Below, piece after piece: positions 1 through 5,948 of a stretch of DNA of 10,311 bases. A program made the position numbers and the translations under genes. Source of the stretch: Candidatus Parcubacteria bacterium. Its GTDB lineage: Bacteria; Patescibacteriota; Minisyncoccia; Phycocordibacterales; UBA1006. The DNA lies in contig JALVJP010000068.1 of the NCBI GenBank assembly GCA_027028225.1, forward strand, positions 1-10,311, read 5' to 3'. The notes under the pieces are model-generated. The model was given only the letters and a program-made list of their open reading frames with translations, was not told the origin of the DNA and made no database searches. Each line of letters starts with the position of its first letter. Position 1 is the stretch's first letter.

Positions 1-1
1 T

Positions 2-52
2 GAACGTGTAGTTAAATATAATCGCTTACTTGCGATTGAAGAGAATTTATAG
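2..52 (+). CDS. C-terminal tail of an upstream gene (partial)
   Basis: One plus-strand frame is open from the window edge to a TAG stop and would end a protein in ERVVKYNRLLAIEENL. The other two plus frames hit stops within the first dozen bases. Only 16 residues are visible, so no family can be assigned. The tail is charged and helix-prone. A small inverted repeat (AATCGC at 20-25, GCGATT at 32-37) lies inside it, and a run of seven T follows the stop at 53-59. The repeat and the T run are too far apart for a textbook terminator. Confidence 0.35.
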   Translation, partial: ERVVKYNRLLAIEENL

Positions 53-87
53 TTTTTTTGTATTTTATACTGTTTATTCTATAGAAA

Positions 88-264
88 ATGTGCTATCGTA
101 TTAGCGCTATAGATGTTAAGAATATGTGTTCTGAAAAGAAAAATAGAAGACAATATTATAAAAAATATCGCTTCCATGTTGTGAGTGGTATTTTCTTGGT
201 AGTCATGATTCTCGCTTTTCTTTTCTTTTATGGAGCATATGTGTATTATGAGAGATTGAATTAA
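88..264 (+). CDS. Small single-pass membrane protein, 58 aa
   Basis: This short ORF starts at ATG 88 and ends at TAA 262-264. It has a basic N-terminal half (KKNRRQYYKKYR), then one hydrophobic segment at about residues 34-51 (VVSGIFLVVMILAFLFFY), then a short polar tail, YVYYERLN. That suggests a single-pass inner-membrane protein with its N-terminus inside by the positive-inside rule. An in-frame ATG at 124 would give a 46-residue version that keeps the whole membrane segment, so the start is uncertain; neither ATG has a Shine-Dalgarno sequence. It sits 11 bases upstream of the fibre gene, in the same orientation, so co-transcription is likely. The layout resembles small divisome or secretion accessory peptides, but I recognise no family. 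Confidence 0.5.
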   Translation: MCYRISAIDVKNMCSEKKNRRQYYKKYRFHVVSGIFLVVMILAFLFFYGAYVYYERLN

Positions 265-275
265 TTAACTTGTGT

Positions 276-2864
276 ATGTTTCTTTTTTCAAAGAAAAAAA
301 TAATTCTTTTTCTTTTTGGAGTATTTCTTGTGAGTCAAATGATTACTCCGCATGTAAGTAGGGCATTAGAAGATAAGAATTACAATAATTTATCATTTTT
401 AGAGCGAATTTCGCTTCGTTTTTTCTGTGCAGTTACCTCGCGTTGTGGTGATAGTAACACGCGTATGGCTGTTTATACGAATGAAAACTTGAGCGGCAAA
501 ACCTCTATCGTGGCCGAAAATTCTTTTCCTACAGGAAAAGATGAATTACAAGTAGATCGATTTCTCCAAAAAGTTCAAGGATTACAAAGATTGGTAGGCC
601 CACGGGGTCCGCGAGGACCACAAGGGTTACGAGGACCGGTAGGACCAATGGGACCACAAGGGCCAAGAGGTGAGCGAGGACCAATGGGGCCACAGGGTCC
701 ACGCGGAGCATCAGGAAGAGGACGACCTGGACGAGATGCGACTGGTGCTGATGCTCTTGCTGTAGATGGAACAACAGCGGTGTATGCTCAAGGAAGTAAT
801 CATATTGAATGTACTCAAGATGGATATATCTTGAAATGGGATCTTGCTCATCATTATTGGGTATGTGTGAGTCCAAGCACTAGTGGTTCAAGTTCGTACT
901 TAGCAGGAAACGGTTTGAGTCTAAATGGGACAACATTTACAGTAGATGCACCAACCTGTTCAGGAACCGATAAACTTCAATGGAATGGAAGTTCCTTTGT
1001 GTGCGCATCTGATGTGGATACAAATACGAGTTATTCTGCTGGTACAGGAGTTGCCATATCCGGGACACATGAAATAAGTGCAACACTTGGAGATTCTATC
1101 GAAGCGAGCGAAATAACTGCCGGTTCGGATAAACAAATTTTAGTATCGCAAGGTGGTTCTGTTTCTTGGGTTAATCAACTTATTCAATCTGTTGGAGATG
1201 GGCTCTCCCTCTCAAACGGAATTCTCTCTACACTATTCGATGGAACGACAATTGGAGTAAATGCTTCACATGCACTTGAGGTAAAAGATAACGGAATCAA
1301 TTCTTCCAAAATCGCTGATGGTTCTATTGGTACAGCGGATATCTCAGATAGAGCTATTACGGAAAGTAAGGTGGCGACAGATTCCATTTCTATTGATACA
1401 CTTTCTGATGTTGATACTTCAACAAATGCTCCAACAAACAATCAGGTACTTTCTTGGGATGGGAGTAATTGGATTCCGACGACACTCACTAATAAAAATA
1501 TATACACTCAGGATGGAACGCTCACAGGGGATAGACTCATCTCTTTTGGTGGACATAATTTTGACTTTGATAATGCCAAACTCTTTATTGATGGTGCGAA
1601 CGGAAAGGTTGGTATTGGAACCAGTACCCCAAGTGATTTGCTTCATGTTGCCGGTGATATGAGAATTGATGGTGCACTTAAAGATAATACTAATTCTACG
1701 GGGACGACAGGACAAGTGCTCACTTCAACAGGAAGTGGGTTTGAATGGAAAAATCCAGTTTCTTGTATTGTTGGTGGGGCTAGAGTTCAAGGTGATGGTA
1801 CCACTACAAATAAGTATGGAATTATATCTTCTGTAGACAGAACAAATGTTGGACAATATACCATACATTTTGCGCAAACGCTTAACATAGATGATTACTA
1901 CGCTCACGTATCGAAAGAGGAAAGTTCTACAACAAGAGATGATGTTAATATCGATGTATATAACTACAATACGGATAATGTGCAGGTTATGATCCACGAG
2001 GGGGATAATGGATCAGCTGCGGATACATACCGTGATAGAGCATTTTCTGTTACCATCTTTGATGCGGGCTGTACCGCACTCTCGCCTCTCGCGAATTCCG
2101 ATAAGCGCTTAAAGACAGAAATAGAAGAAATAAATTCAAATGAAGCGTTGAAAAAAGTTATGAAGCTCCAAGGAGTGCGTTATCACTGGAATACAAAAAA
2201 ATTCCCGCATCGACTTGGGTTTGACGAAAAGAGAGAAGTAGGACTCATTGCTCAGGATGTAGAACAAGTTGTCCCGGAAGTTGTTGATAGGGCTTCTGAT
2301 GGGTATCTCACACTCGATTATGGGAAACTTGTATCCATTCTCATAGAATCTACGAAAGCGATATGGCATAACATTACAGGAATTGATAAAAGTATTCGTA
2401 AATTACAAGAGGAAAATGCTCTCCTCAAAAAGGAATTATGTGAAAAAGATTCAAGTTATTCGTGGTGTCCTCATACACAAGGAGAACCTATTTCAAATGT
2501 AGATAATGAAACTCAAACAGAAATAGCAGATAACGACGATTCACAAGAGGATAGACAGCAAGGAGATACGGATTCTAAGAGTGAGTATGAAAAGTCAGAT
2601 AGTGATGAGGGGAATAATCCATCAAATTCTAATATGACATCAAATCAAAAAATGGATGAATTAAATGGTTCTCCTGATACTGAAGATGAGAATGATAATC
2701 AGATTTACCTTGATTCAGGGTTAATAGATGGTGAACATGTTGACAGTCAAAAAATGGATAGTAATCTTGACAATGCACTTATTCAAACGGAAATAGGTGA
2801 TACCACTCAAACTACCTATTCCACATTAGAGGATAGCAGTAAGTCCTCTATAAATGAGGAATGA
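276..2864 (+). CDS. Secreted collagen-like fibre protein with S74 chaperone domain
   Basis: This is a predicted surface or appendage fibre. From ATG 276 (862 aa) the order is: signal peptide at residues 1-30 with a plausible cut after SRA; 14 Gly-X-Y collagen-like triplets at about 108-149; a low-complexity region resembling phage tail fibres (with VGIGTSTP) up to about 600; a Peptidase_S74 intramolecular chaperone at about 608-697, starting with the hallmark SDKRLK and containing [14 protein letters not shown] and [12 protein letters not shown]; a helical stretch ([17 protein letters not shown]); and an acidic Ser/Asn-rich tail at 740-862. In characterised S74 proteins the domain drives trimerisation and cuts itself off at the conserved Ser, here Ser608. 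A TTG at 270 would add two residues; no ribosome site favours either start. No phage genes are nearby, so a cellular fibre is more likely than a tail fibre. Adhesion to a host or surface is inference. Confidence 0.85.
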   Translation: MFLFSKKKIILFLFGVFLVSQMITPHVSRALEDKNYNNLSFLERISLRFFCAVTSRCGDSNTRMAVYTNENLSGKTSIVAENSFPTGKDELQVDRFLQKVQGLQRLVGPRGPRGPQGLRGPVGPMGPQGPRGERGPMGPQGPRGASGRGRPGRDATGADALAVDGTTAVYAQGSNHIECTQDGYILKWDLAHHYWVCVSPSTSGSSSYLAGNGLSLNGTTFTVDAPTCSGTDKLQWNGSSFVCASDVDTNTSYSAGTGVAISGTHEISATLGDSIEASEITAGSDKQILVSQGGSVSWVNQLIQSVGDGLSLSNGILSTLFDGTTIGVNASHALEVKDNGINSSKIADGSIGTADISDRAITESKVATDSISIDTLSDVDTSTNAPTNNQVLSWDGSNWIPTTLTNKNIYTQDGTLTGDRLISFGGHNFDFDNAKLFIDGANGKVGIGTSTPSDLLHVAGDMRIDGALKDNTNSTGTTGQVLTSTGSGFEWKNPVSCIVGGARVQGDGTTTNKYGIISSVDRTNVGQYTIHFAQTLNIDDYYAHVSKEESSTTRDDVNIDVYNYNTDNVQVMIHEGDNGSAADTYRDRAFSVTIFDAGCTALSPLANSDKRLKTEIEEINSNEALKKVMKLQGVRYHWNTKKFPHRLGFDEKREVGLIAQDVEQVVPEVVDRASDGYLTLDYGKLVSILIESTKAIWHNITGIDKSIRKLQEENALLKKELCEKDSSYSWCPHTQGEPISNVDNETQTEIADNDDSQEDRQQGDTDSKSEYEKSDSDEGNNPSNSNMTSNQKMDELNGSPDTEDENDNQIYLDSGLIDGEHVDSQKMDSNLDNALIQTEIGDTTQTTYSTLEDSSKSSINEE
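597..722 (+). repeat. Collagen-like Gly-X-Y repeat tract (14 triplets)
   Basis: Fourteen consecutive Gly-X-Y codon triplets lie inside the fibre gene, mostly GPR, GPQ and GPM, with one each of GLR, GPV, GER, GAS and GRG. X is often proline and Y is often arginine, glutamine or methionine, as in bacterial collagen-like proteins that form trimeric triple helices without hydroxyproline. The tract is more GC-rich than the rest of the gene and is prone to length change by slippage. The phase breaks after GRG, where the sequence continues [11 protein letters not shown]. Confidence 0.9.
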
Positions 2865-2892
2865 GTATATTATTTATGTAATCATAATAGTT

Positions 2893-3333
2893 ATGAAGAA
2901 AAATATACGAGGAAATAAAAAAGTAAGACTTATCGTACTCTTCATTCTCATCGCGATCGCAGCGGGAATGTGGTGGTATGGAGATAAGACCGATAACAAG
3001 ATTCTCAAAACAGGAGGAGCTGTTGTTGGTGGTGTTGCTGGTCTCGCAACAGGTCTTGAAATGACAAATCACGACTACGATCTCAAAAAACTTTGGGAAA
3101 CTGGTTCTCTTAAAGAGTCACTTATGAAGCGTGATGAGAACGGGAACCTTATGAATATAGGTATGATTTGTGATGCAGAAGAGAAAGGGTTCTATAACTA
3201 CAATTGTAGTGATTTCAAAACACAAGAAGAGGCACAGGAGGTGTATGATTCTTGTGACGCAGATGTGATGGGGCTCGATCGGGATCATGATGGAATTGTA
3301 TGTGAACACCTTCCGCATGCAAAGAAAGCGTAA
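2893..3333 (+). CDS. Membrane-anchored excalibur (Ca-binding) domain protein
   Basis: This 146-residue protein has one N-terminal membrane segment (about residues 13-29, ending MWWYG) after a very basic start. A glycine-zipper-like hydrophobic stretch follows at about 41-56 ([17 protein letters not shown]), and a C-terminal excalibur motif sits at about 104-140. The signature is [11 protein letters not shown] at 129-139 (Asp129, Asp131, Asp133, Cys137, Glu138), with Cys105 as a probable disulfide partner. Excalibur domains are extracellular calcium-binding modules, often on surface nucleases or wall proteins; no nuclease domain is visible here. I chose ATG 2893 because it gives a normal Lys-rich signal-anchor start. 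The upstream ATG 2854 would overlap the fibre gene's stop and add 13 hydrophobic residues. It probably shares a transcript with the fibre gene. Confidence 0.7.
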   Translation: MKKNIRGNKKVRLIVLFILIAIAAGMWWYGDKTDNKILKTGGAVVGGVAGLATGLEMTNHDYDLKKLWETGSLKESLMKRDENGNLMNIGMICDAEEKGFYNYNCSDFKTQEEAQEVYDSCDADVMGLDRDHDGIVCEHLPHAKKA

Positions 3334-3368
3334 CTTATAAATCTAAATTTTAATTTTTTTAAAAAAGT

Positions 3369-3791
3369 ATGTTGAAAGAATTCAAAGAATTTGCCGTAAA
3401 AGGAAACATGCTCGACATGGCGATTGGAATTGTTATCGGGGGAGCATTTGGAACAATTATTAAGTCATTTGTTTCGGATATCCTTATGCCAGTCATATCG
3501 AGTGTATTTAATATACCTGATATGCGAAACCTTTTCGTTGTGCTTCGACCGGCTGTTGATGGAACACGGATGTTTGCTAGTCTTGAAGATGCGCGAAAAG
3601 CAGGAGCGTCTGTACTTGCGTATGGAAATTTTGTTAATGCTTTTATCGCATTTCTCATTATTGCAGTCGCACTCTTCTTCATTGTGAAGGCGGTAAACCA
3701 CCTCAAAAAAGAAGAAGAGAAAGTTGAGGAGGAGAAAGGACCGAGTGAGATTGATGTGCTTATTGAGATTCGTGATAGGTTAATGAAATAG
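3369..3791 (+). CDS. mscL: Large-conductance mechanosensitive channel MscL
   Basis: MscL is an inner-membrane homo-oligomeric valve that opens under membrane tension and releases solutes during hypo-osmotic shock. The 140-residue length is typical. The family N-terminus is clear: an amphipathic start, MLKEFKEFAVKGN, then TM1 at about 15-43 with the glycine-rich pore-lining stretch IGIVIGGAFGTIIKSFVSD, then DILMPVIS. A periplasmic loop with VLRPAVDGTRMF follows, then TM2 at about 84-107 (NAFIAFLIIAVALFFIVKAVN). The cytoplasmic end is charged and finishes with the usual EIRDRL helix. It lies 35 bases after the excalibur gene. A TATAAA at 3336-3341 could provide its own -10 box, though no good -35 is visible. 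A terminator follows directly. Confidence 0.95.
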   Translation: MLKEFKEFAVKGNMLDMAIGIVIGGAFGTIIKSFVSDILMPVISSVFNIPDMRNLFVVLRPAVDGTRMFASLEDARKAGASVLAYGNFVNAFIAFLIIAVALFFIVKAVNHLKKEEEKVEEEKGPSEIDVLIEIRDRLMK

Positions 3792-3810
3792 AGTGAAGAA
3801 TAACTCACAT

Positions 3811-3836
3811 AAAAAGAGCATGTAAGTGCTCTTTTT
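3811..3836 (+). terminator. Intrinsic terminator after mscL
   Basis: A perfect 10-bp stem pairs AAAAAGAGCA (3811-3820) with TGCTCTTTTT (3827-3836) around the six-base loop TGTAAG. The T-rich 3' arm supplies the U tract. It lies 19 bases after the mscL stop, so it should end the upstream transcript. The A-rich 5' arm would let it work on the other strand too. Confidence 0.85.
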
Positions 3837-3857
3837 ATATGGTAGTATATCTATACT

Positions 3858-4130
3858 ATGGCAAAACATCCAAACTATGTAGAAGGATTTAACGGATCTC
3901 TTGAAGAGCTTGCATATGCGGTAGGAAATATGACATACGATCAGACCGCACTCTTTATCAAAAAACTTGCAGAGGACCTCAAGAGGCAAGCAGATTCGGA
4001 TTTTGCGAAGGGGAGAGTAAAACTTGCTTCTGAGATGTATCACGCGGTAGAACATTTACTCAAAGCAAAAGAGAGGGTGGATGTAGCTTGGAGTATCTGT
4101 GTTCCGTATATGAATGATTCTCTCGACTAA
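3858..4130 (+). CDS. Small soluble helical protein of unknown function, 90 aa
   Basis: I do not recognise this family. The 90-residue product has no signal peptide or membrane segment. It looks mostly helical: SLEELAYAVGNM, then ALFIKKLAEDLKRQADSDFAKGRVKLASEMYHAVEHLLKAKE in two pieces, ending VAWSICVPYMNDSLD. Charged residues recur with helical spacing, and there is a single Cys. It lies between the mscL terminator and the promoter region of the LysM gene, so it is probably its own transcription unit. A TATACT directly abuts the ATG, too close to serve as its -10; GTATAT a few bases upstream is an alternative. A small cytoplasmic structural or regulatory protein is possible, but this is only a guess from composition. 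Confidence 0.75.
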   Translation: MAKHPNYVEGFNGSLEELAYAVGNMTYDQTALFIKKLAEDLKRQADSDFAKGRVKLASEMYHAVEHLLKAKERVDVAWSICVPYMNDSLD

Positions 4131-4184
4131 CGATTTCGTTTTACGTATTTACTTTTATGGTGTTGTATTGTTAGTATAGGGGCG

Positions 4185-4212
4185 TTGACATATCCACTAA
4201 TCCAAGTATTAT
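4185..4212 (+). promoter_or_regulatory. Candidate sigma70-type promoter for the LysM gene
   Basis: A consensus -35 TTGACA (4185-4190) is followed after 16 bases by TATTAT (4207-4212; five of six match TATAAT). A start near 4219 would give a leader of about 100 bases, which includes the strong hairpin at 4245-4301. The -35 is perfect, but the spacer is slightly short. Confidence 0.55.
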
Positions 4213-4244
4213 TTATATAAAATAATAAAACTAAATACCAACCG

Positions 4245-4301
4245 GTTCAAGAAGTGGGTAGTTATCATATATGATAATCACGACCTATTCACTTCTTGGG
4301 C
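4245..4301 (+). promoter_or_regulatory. Leader hairpin with nested palindrome before the LysM gene
   Basis: The outer stem pairs 4245-4261 with 4285-4301: 17 continuous pairs, of which four are G-U and the rest Watson-Crick (core CAAGAAGTG against CACTTCTTG). Inside it is a perfect 16-base palindrome, TTATCATATATGATAA (4262-4277), then seven unpaired bases. The structure ends 15 bases before the ATG at 4317. No U tract follows, so a terminator is unlikely. Control of translation or mRNA stability, or a protein-binding operator at the inner palindrome, are the main options. Confidence 0.55.
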
Positions 4302-4316
4302 ATAAAATCTTCAAAA

Positions 4317-5132
4317 ATGAAAAAAATTATATATTTTATTATCGTTTTAACGATTTTTGCGACTTCTTGTACCACACAGGAAGAAAAAAAATCGGACATG
4401 GAAGCTCTAATTAAGGTGGAGTTTCCTCTGTATGAAAAAATTTCTGATACGACGAAAATTCCAATCGTAGTCGTTACGAAAGGAATGACACTCTGGGATT
4501 TATCTGAGAATATTTCTGGAGACCCAGAGAAATGGGGACAGATTGCCGGGGCTAACTATAACATCATCACTGATGATGATTATCGTTTTGATATCAAAAA
4601 TGAACGGTGGTCTGTTATCCTACATCCCGGAGACACGTTGGTAATCCCGGAATACCTTCTCAAGAAGCCGCTTCCGAAAGAAGTTGTCTTCCTAGAAAAG
4701 GTAGAAGAGCATTACACCCCTTATTGGGGTACCCTGTATACTCCCATTCTTAATGAGGTGAGAGGTGATAGTATATTGGTAGCCCATCCTTATCATCCAA
4801 ACTCGACAAAAGATAATGAGATGAAATCAGATGAGGCTACCTGGAATTGGGTAAGAATACTACTTAGTATAGTAGTGGCTATCATTCTACTATTCTTGAT
4901 GGTAGCTGGTTTTACTTTTCTCTCACTTTTTTGGGGTTTTCGAGGAAAAAAGGGCGAAGATGATGATGAAGAGGGAGGTGAACAGGAACAGATCGATATT
5001 CAGAAACTGAATGTCGAAATGCTGATGCGATACCTCCAACATACAGGAGGTGAACTATACATCGAAAAAAATAAAAACGGGGATGTAAGCATAATGATTA
5101 GTATCCTCGAACAAAAGCCCTCTTCTAAATAG
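4317..5132 (+). CDS. Lipoprotein-type LysM domain protein with C-terminal membrane helix
   Basis: From ATG 4317 the product is 271 residues. It begins with a lipoprotein-like signal (MKKIIYFIIVLTIFATSC, candidate lipid-modified Cys18). A LysM-like domain follows at about 48-113: VVTKGMTLWDLSENISGD, KWGQIAGAN, then the closing HPGDTLVIPEYL. LysM modules bind peptidoglycan-type glycans. A second membrane helix lies at about 181-205, then an acidic linker (EDDDEEGGEQEQ) and a short C-terminal domain with LMRYLQHTGGELYIEKNKNG. If both ends are real, the protein is anchored twice, with the LysM outside and the C-terminus inside. A TTG at 4296 would start earlier but lies inside the leader hairpin, so I reject it. 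The job could be to link the wall to a cytoplasmic partner; that is inference. Confidence 0.75.
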   Translation: MKKIIYFIIVLTIFATSCTTQEEKKSDMEALIKVEFPLYEKISDTTKIPIVVVTKGMTLWDLSENISGDPEKWGQIAGANYNIITDDDYRFDIKNERWSVILHPGDTLVIPEYLLKKPLPKEVVFLEKVEEHYTPYWGTLYTPILNEVRGDSILVAHPYHPNSTKDNEMKSDEATWNWVRILLSIVVAIILLFLMVAGFTFLSLFWGFRGKKGEDDDEEGGEQEQIDIQKLNVEMLMRYLQHTGGELYIEKNKNGDVSIMISILEQKPSSK

Positions 5133-5144
5133 AGGGGGATAAAT

Positions 5145-5170
5145 AAAAAGGTGTGTCGTGACACCTTTTT
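5145..5170 (+). terminator. Terminator between the LysM gene and tRNA-Ser, probably bidirectional
   Basis: A 10-bp stem pairs AAAAAGGTGT (5145-5154) with ACACCTTTTT (5161-5170) around GTCGTG. A further TTTTT (5172-5176) follows on the plus strand. On the minus strand the A-rich arm gives a U-rich 3' end for the tRNA, whose CCA end lies only six bases away. The genes are convergent here. A second small hairpin, CCCTCT/AGAGGG (5118-5136), overlaps the LysM gene's stop codon. Confidence 0.85.
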
Positions 5171-5175
5171 CTTTT

Positions 5176-5265
5176 TGGCGGAAGGTAAGGGATTCGAACC
5201 CTTGAGAGGTTTGACCCTCTGCCGCGTTAGCAGTGCGGTGCTTTCGACCACTCAGCCAACCTTCC
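5176..5265 (-). tRNA. tRNA-Ser (anticodon GCU), CCA encoded
   Basis: Read on the minus strand, this is a full class II tRNA. The acceptor stem is GGAAGGT/ACCTTCC with discriminator G followed by a genomic CCA (5176-5178). The D arm contains GCTGAGTGGTCGAAAGC, and the anticodon loop is CTGCTAA with anticodon GCT, which reads AGC/AGU. A long variable arm (AGAGG...CCTCT), diagnostic for serine, is followed by the T arm AAGGG TTCGAAT CCCTT. The anticodon stem is CCGCA/CGCGG, so the pair next to the loop is an A-C mismatch. A minus-strand -10 (TATACT at 5273-5278) lies seven bases upstream, so transcription may start almost at the mature 5' end. Confidence 0.96.
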
Positions 5266-5272
5266 GTAGGGA

Positions 5273-5278
5273 AGTATA
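5273..5278 (-). promoter_or_regulatory. -10 box of tRNA-Ser
   Basis: On the minus strand this reads GC-TATACT, five of six matches to TATAAT. A weak -35 (TTTTCA) lies about 16 bases upstream. With a normal -10 to start distance, the transcript begins within a base or so of the tRNA's mature 5' end. Confidence 0.5.
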
Positions 5279-5344
5279 GCGTATTCTGAAATGATGAAAA
5301 GAGGGGGTAATTCACAACTTTTCCACAGGCGTGAAACGAATAAC

Positions 5345-5373
5345 TTGCAGAGAATCGTGGGATAAAGTATCCT
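5345..5373 (+). promoter_or_regulatory. Candidate promoter of the mraZ operon
   Basis: TTGCAG (5345-5350) and TATCCT (5368-5373) are 17 bases apart, each matching its consensus at four of six positions. The first MraZ box lies in the spacer, as expected for an autorepressed promoter. A start near 5380 would place the 5' end of the mRNA at the base of the long hairpin. The hexamers are weak, so this is tentative. Confidence 0.4.
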
Positions 5374-5394
5374 TGAAGTGGGATAAAGTGGCAT
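5357..5394 (+). promoter_or_regulatory. MraZ operator: phased GTGGGA-type boxes
   Basis: The 12-base word GTGGGATAAAGT occurs twice (5357-5368 and 5378-5389), 21 bases or two helical turns apart. Within each copy a second, weaker box follows about ten bases on: GTATCC at 5367 and GTGGCA at 5388. Known MraZ operators are direct TGGG-containing repeats with about ten-base spacing just upstream of mraZ. This arrangement therefore points to autoregulation of the division operon, by repression or, as in mollicutes, activation. An inverted relative (GGGATAAA on the minus strand) lies at 5467-5474. Confidence 0.75.
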
Positions 5395-5475
5395 GGATCA
5401 GCAGAACACTCTGGTGTATTCATGTAGCAATAAATATTTTAAAGATGTTCTGCTGATCTATGTCGTTTTATCCCG
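5379..5475 (+). promoter_or_regulatory. Long leader hairpin upstream of mraZ (30-bp stem)
   Basis: Bases 5379-5408 pair with 5446-5475 in one uninterrupted 30-pair stem around a 37-base loop. Twenty-five pairs are Watson-Crick, and the inner 13 (GATCAGCAGAACA against TGTTCTGCTGATC) are perfect. All five remaining positions are G-U in a plus-strand transcript. The left arm includes the downstream MraZ boxes. The structure ends 34 bases before the mraZ ATG. It is not followed by a U tract, so it is not an ordinary terminator. Role unknown. Confidence 0.65.
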
Positions 5476-5509
5476 AGATTCGCGAGATCTGATTGTTTTT
5501 TACCTAACT

Positions 5510-5944
5510 ATGTTACTCGGAGAACATCGACATACACTCGATAGCAAGAAGCGCCTCTCCCTTCCTTCAAAGTTTCGAAAGGAGCTAGGGAAGAAGGTGA
5601 TTCTCACGAGAGGGTTTGATGGTTCACTCCTCGTATACTCCACGAAAGAGTGGGAGAAATTACGGGAGAAGCTTCAGAACCTCTCGCTCGGGCAGTCTGA
5701 TGCGAGGGCTTTCGCTCGTCATCTCTTTGGAGGTGCTTACGAGTTAGAGATTGATTCTTCTGGGCGTATTCTTGTTCCAGATATCCTGAAAGAGTATGCA
5801 GGGTTAGAACAGGGGGTTATTGTCGTAGGACTTGCTGATAAGGTCGAGTTATGGAGTGAGGAACGATGGGATCAGTACCAAAAGGCACTCCGCGAGAAAT
5901 CAGACCTCATTGCGGAGAAACTTGGTTCGGTGGGAATGATTTAG
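5510..5944 (+). CDS. mraZ: Transcriptional regulator MraZ
   Basis: MraZ is an AbrB-like DNA-binding protein that forms a ring and controls the division and cell wall (dcw) cluster from repeats in its own promoter. The 144-residue product has the two expected half-domains: GEHRHTLDSKKRLSLPSKFR at residues 4-23 and YELEIDSSGRILVPDIL in the second half, each built around a D-x-x-x-R-hydrophobic-x-hydrophobic-P core. In the first, Lys replaces the usual Gly of DxKGR. I place the start at ATG 5510 because family members begin at this point. The frame stays open back to ATG 5393, but that would add 39 residues unlike MraZ and encoded by the hairpin. The gene is first in the cluster and lies four bases before rsmH. 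Confidence 0.95.
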   Translation: MLLGEHRHTLDSKKRLSLPSKFRKELGKKVILTRGFDGSLLVYSTKEWEKLREKLQNLSLGQSDARAFARHLFGGAYELEIDSSGRILVPDILKEYAGLEQGVIVVGLADKVELWSEERWDQYQKALREKSDLIAEKLGSVGMI

Positions 5945-5948
5945 TTGT

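Noticed and set aside
20..59. AATCGC/GCGATT hairpin followed by a T run as a terminator
   Set aside because: The stem is only six pairs, and 15 bases separate it from the T run. It probably falls within coding sequence.
529..876. Minus-strand open frame of 115 codons opposite the collagen-like tract
   Set aside because: It is a shadow of the Gly-X-Y codons, which lack stops on the reverse strand. The product is a low-complexity Leu/Val/His string with no start signal.
276..2864. Prophage tail-fibre gene
   Set aside because: The S74 and fibre-like repeats fit a phage, but the protein has a signal peptide and the flanking genes (mscL, membrane proteins) are cellular. No capsid, portal, terminase or integrase is present in the window.
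4129..4142. AACG/CGTT stem with T-rich flank after the 90-residue gene as a terminator
   Set aside because: The stem is four to five pairs, AT-rich and overlaps the stop codon. It is too weak to call.
5319..5327. TTTTCCACA, a match to the DnaA-box pattern TTWTNCACA
   Set aside because: It is a single nine-base degenerate match with no second box, AT-rich unwinding element or dnaA/dnaN neighbours, so an origin is not supported.
5055..5423. Minus-strand open frame of 122 codons over the tRNA-Ser gene
   Set aside because: It reads straight through the tRNA and the terminator and has no coding character.
5422..5427. ATG-TAG start-stop pair in the loop of the mraZ hairpin as a regulatory minimal uORF
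   Set aside because: A six-base occurrence is expected by chance, and no ribosome-binding sequence precedes it.
5393..5509. In-frame 39-residue N-terminal extension of MraZ from ATG 5393
   Set aside because: MraZ proteins begin at the MLLGEHRHTLD position. The extension is encoded by the hairpin and operator, has no family match that I can see, and the open frame is short enough to arise by chance.
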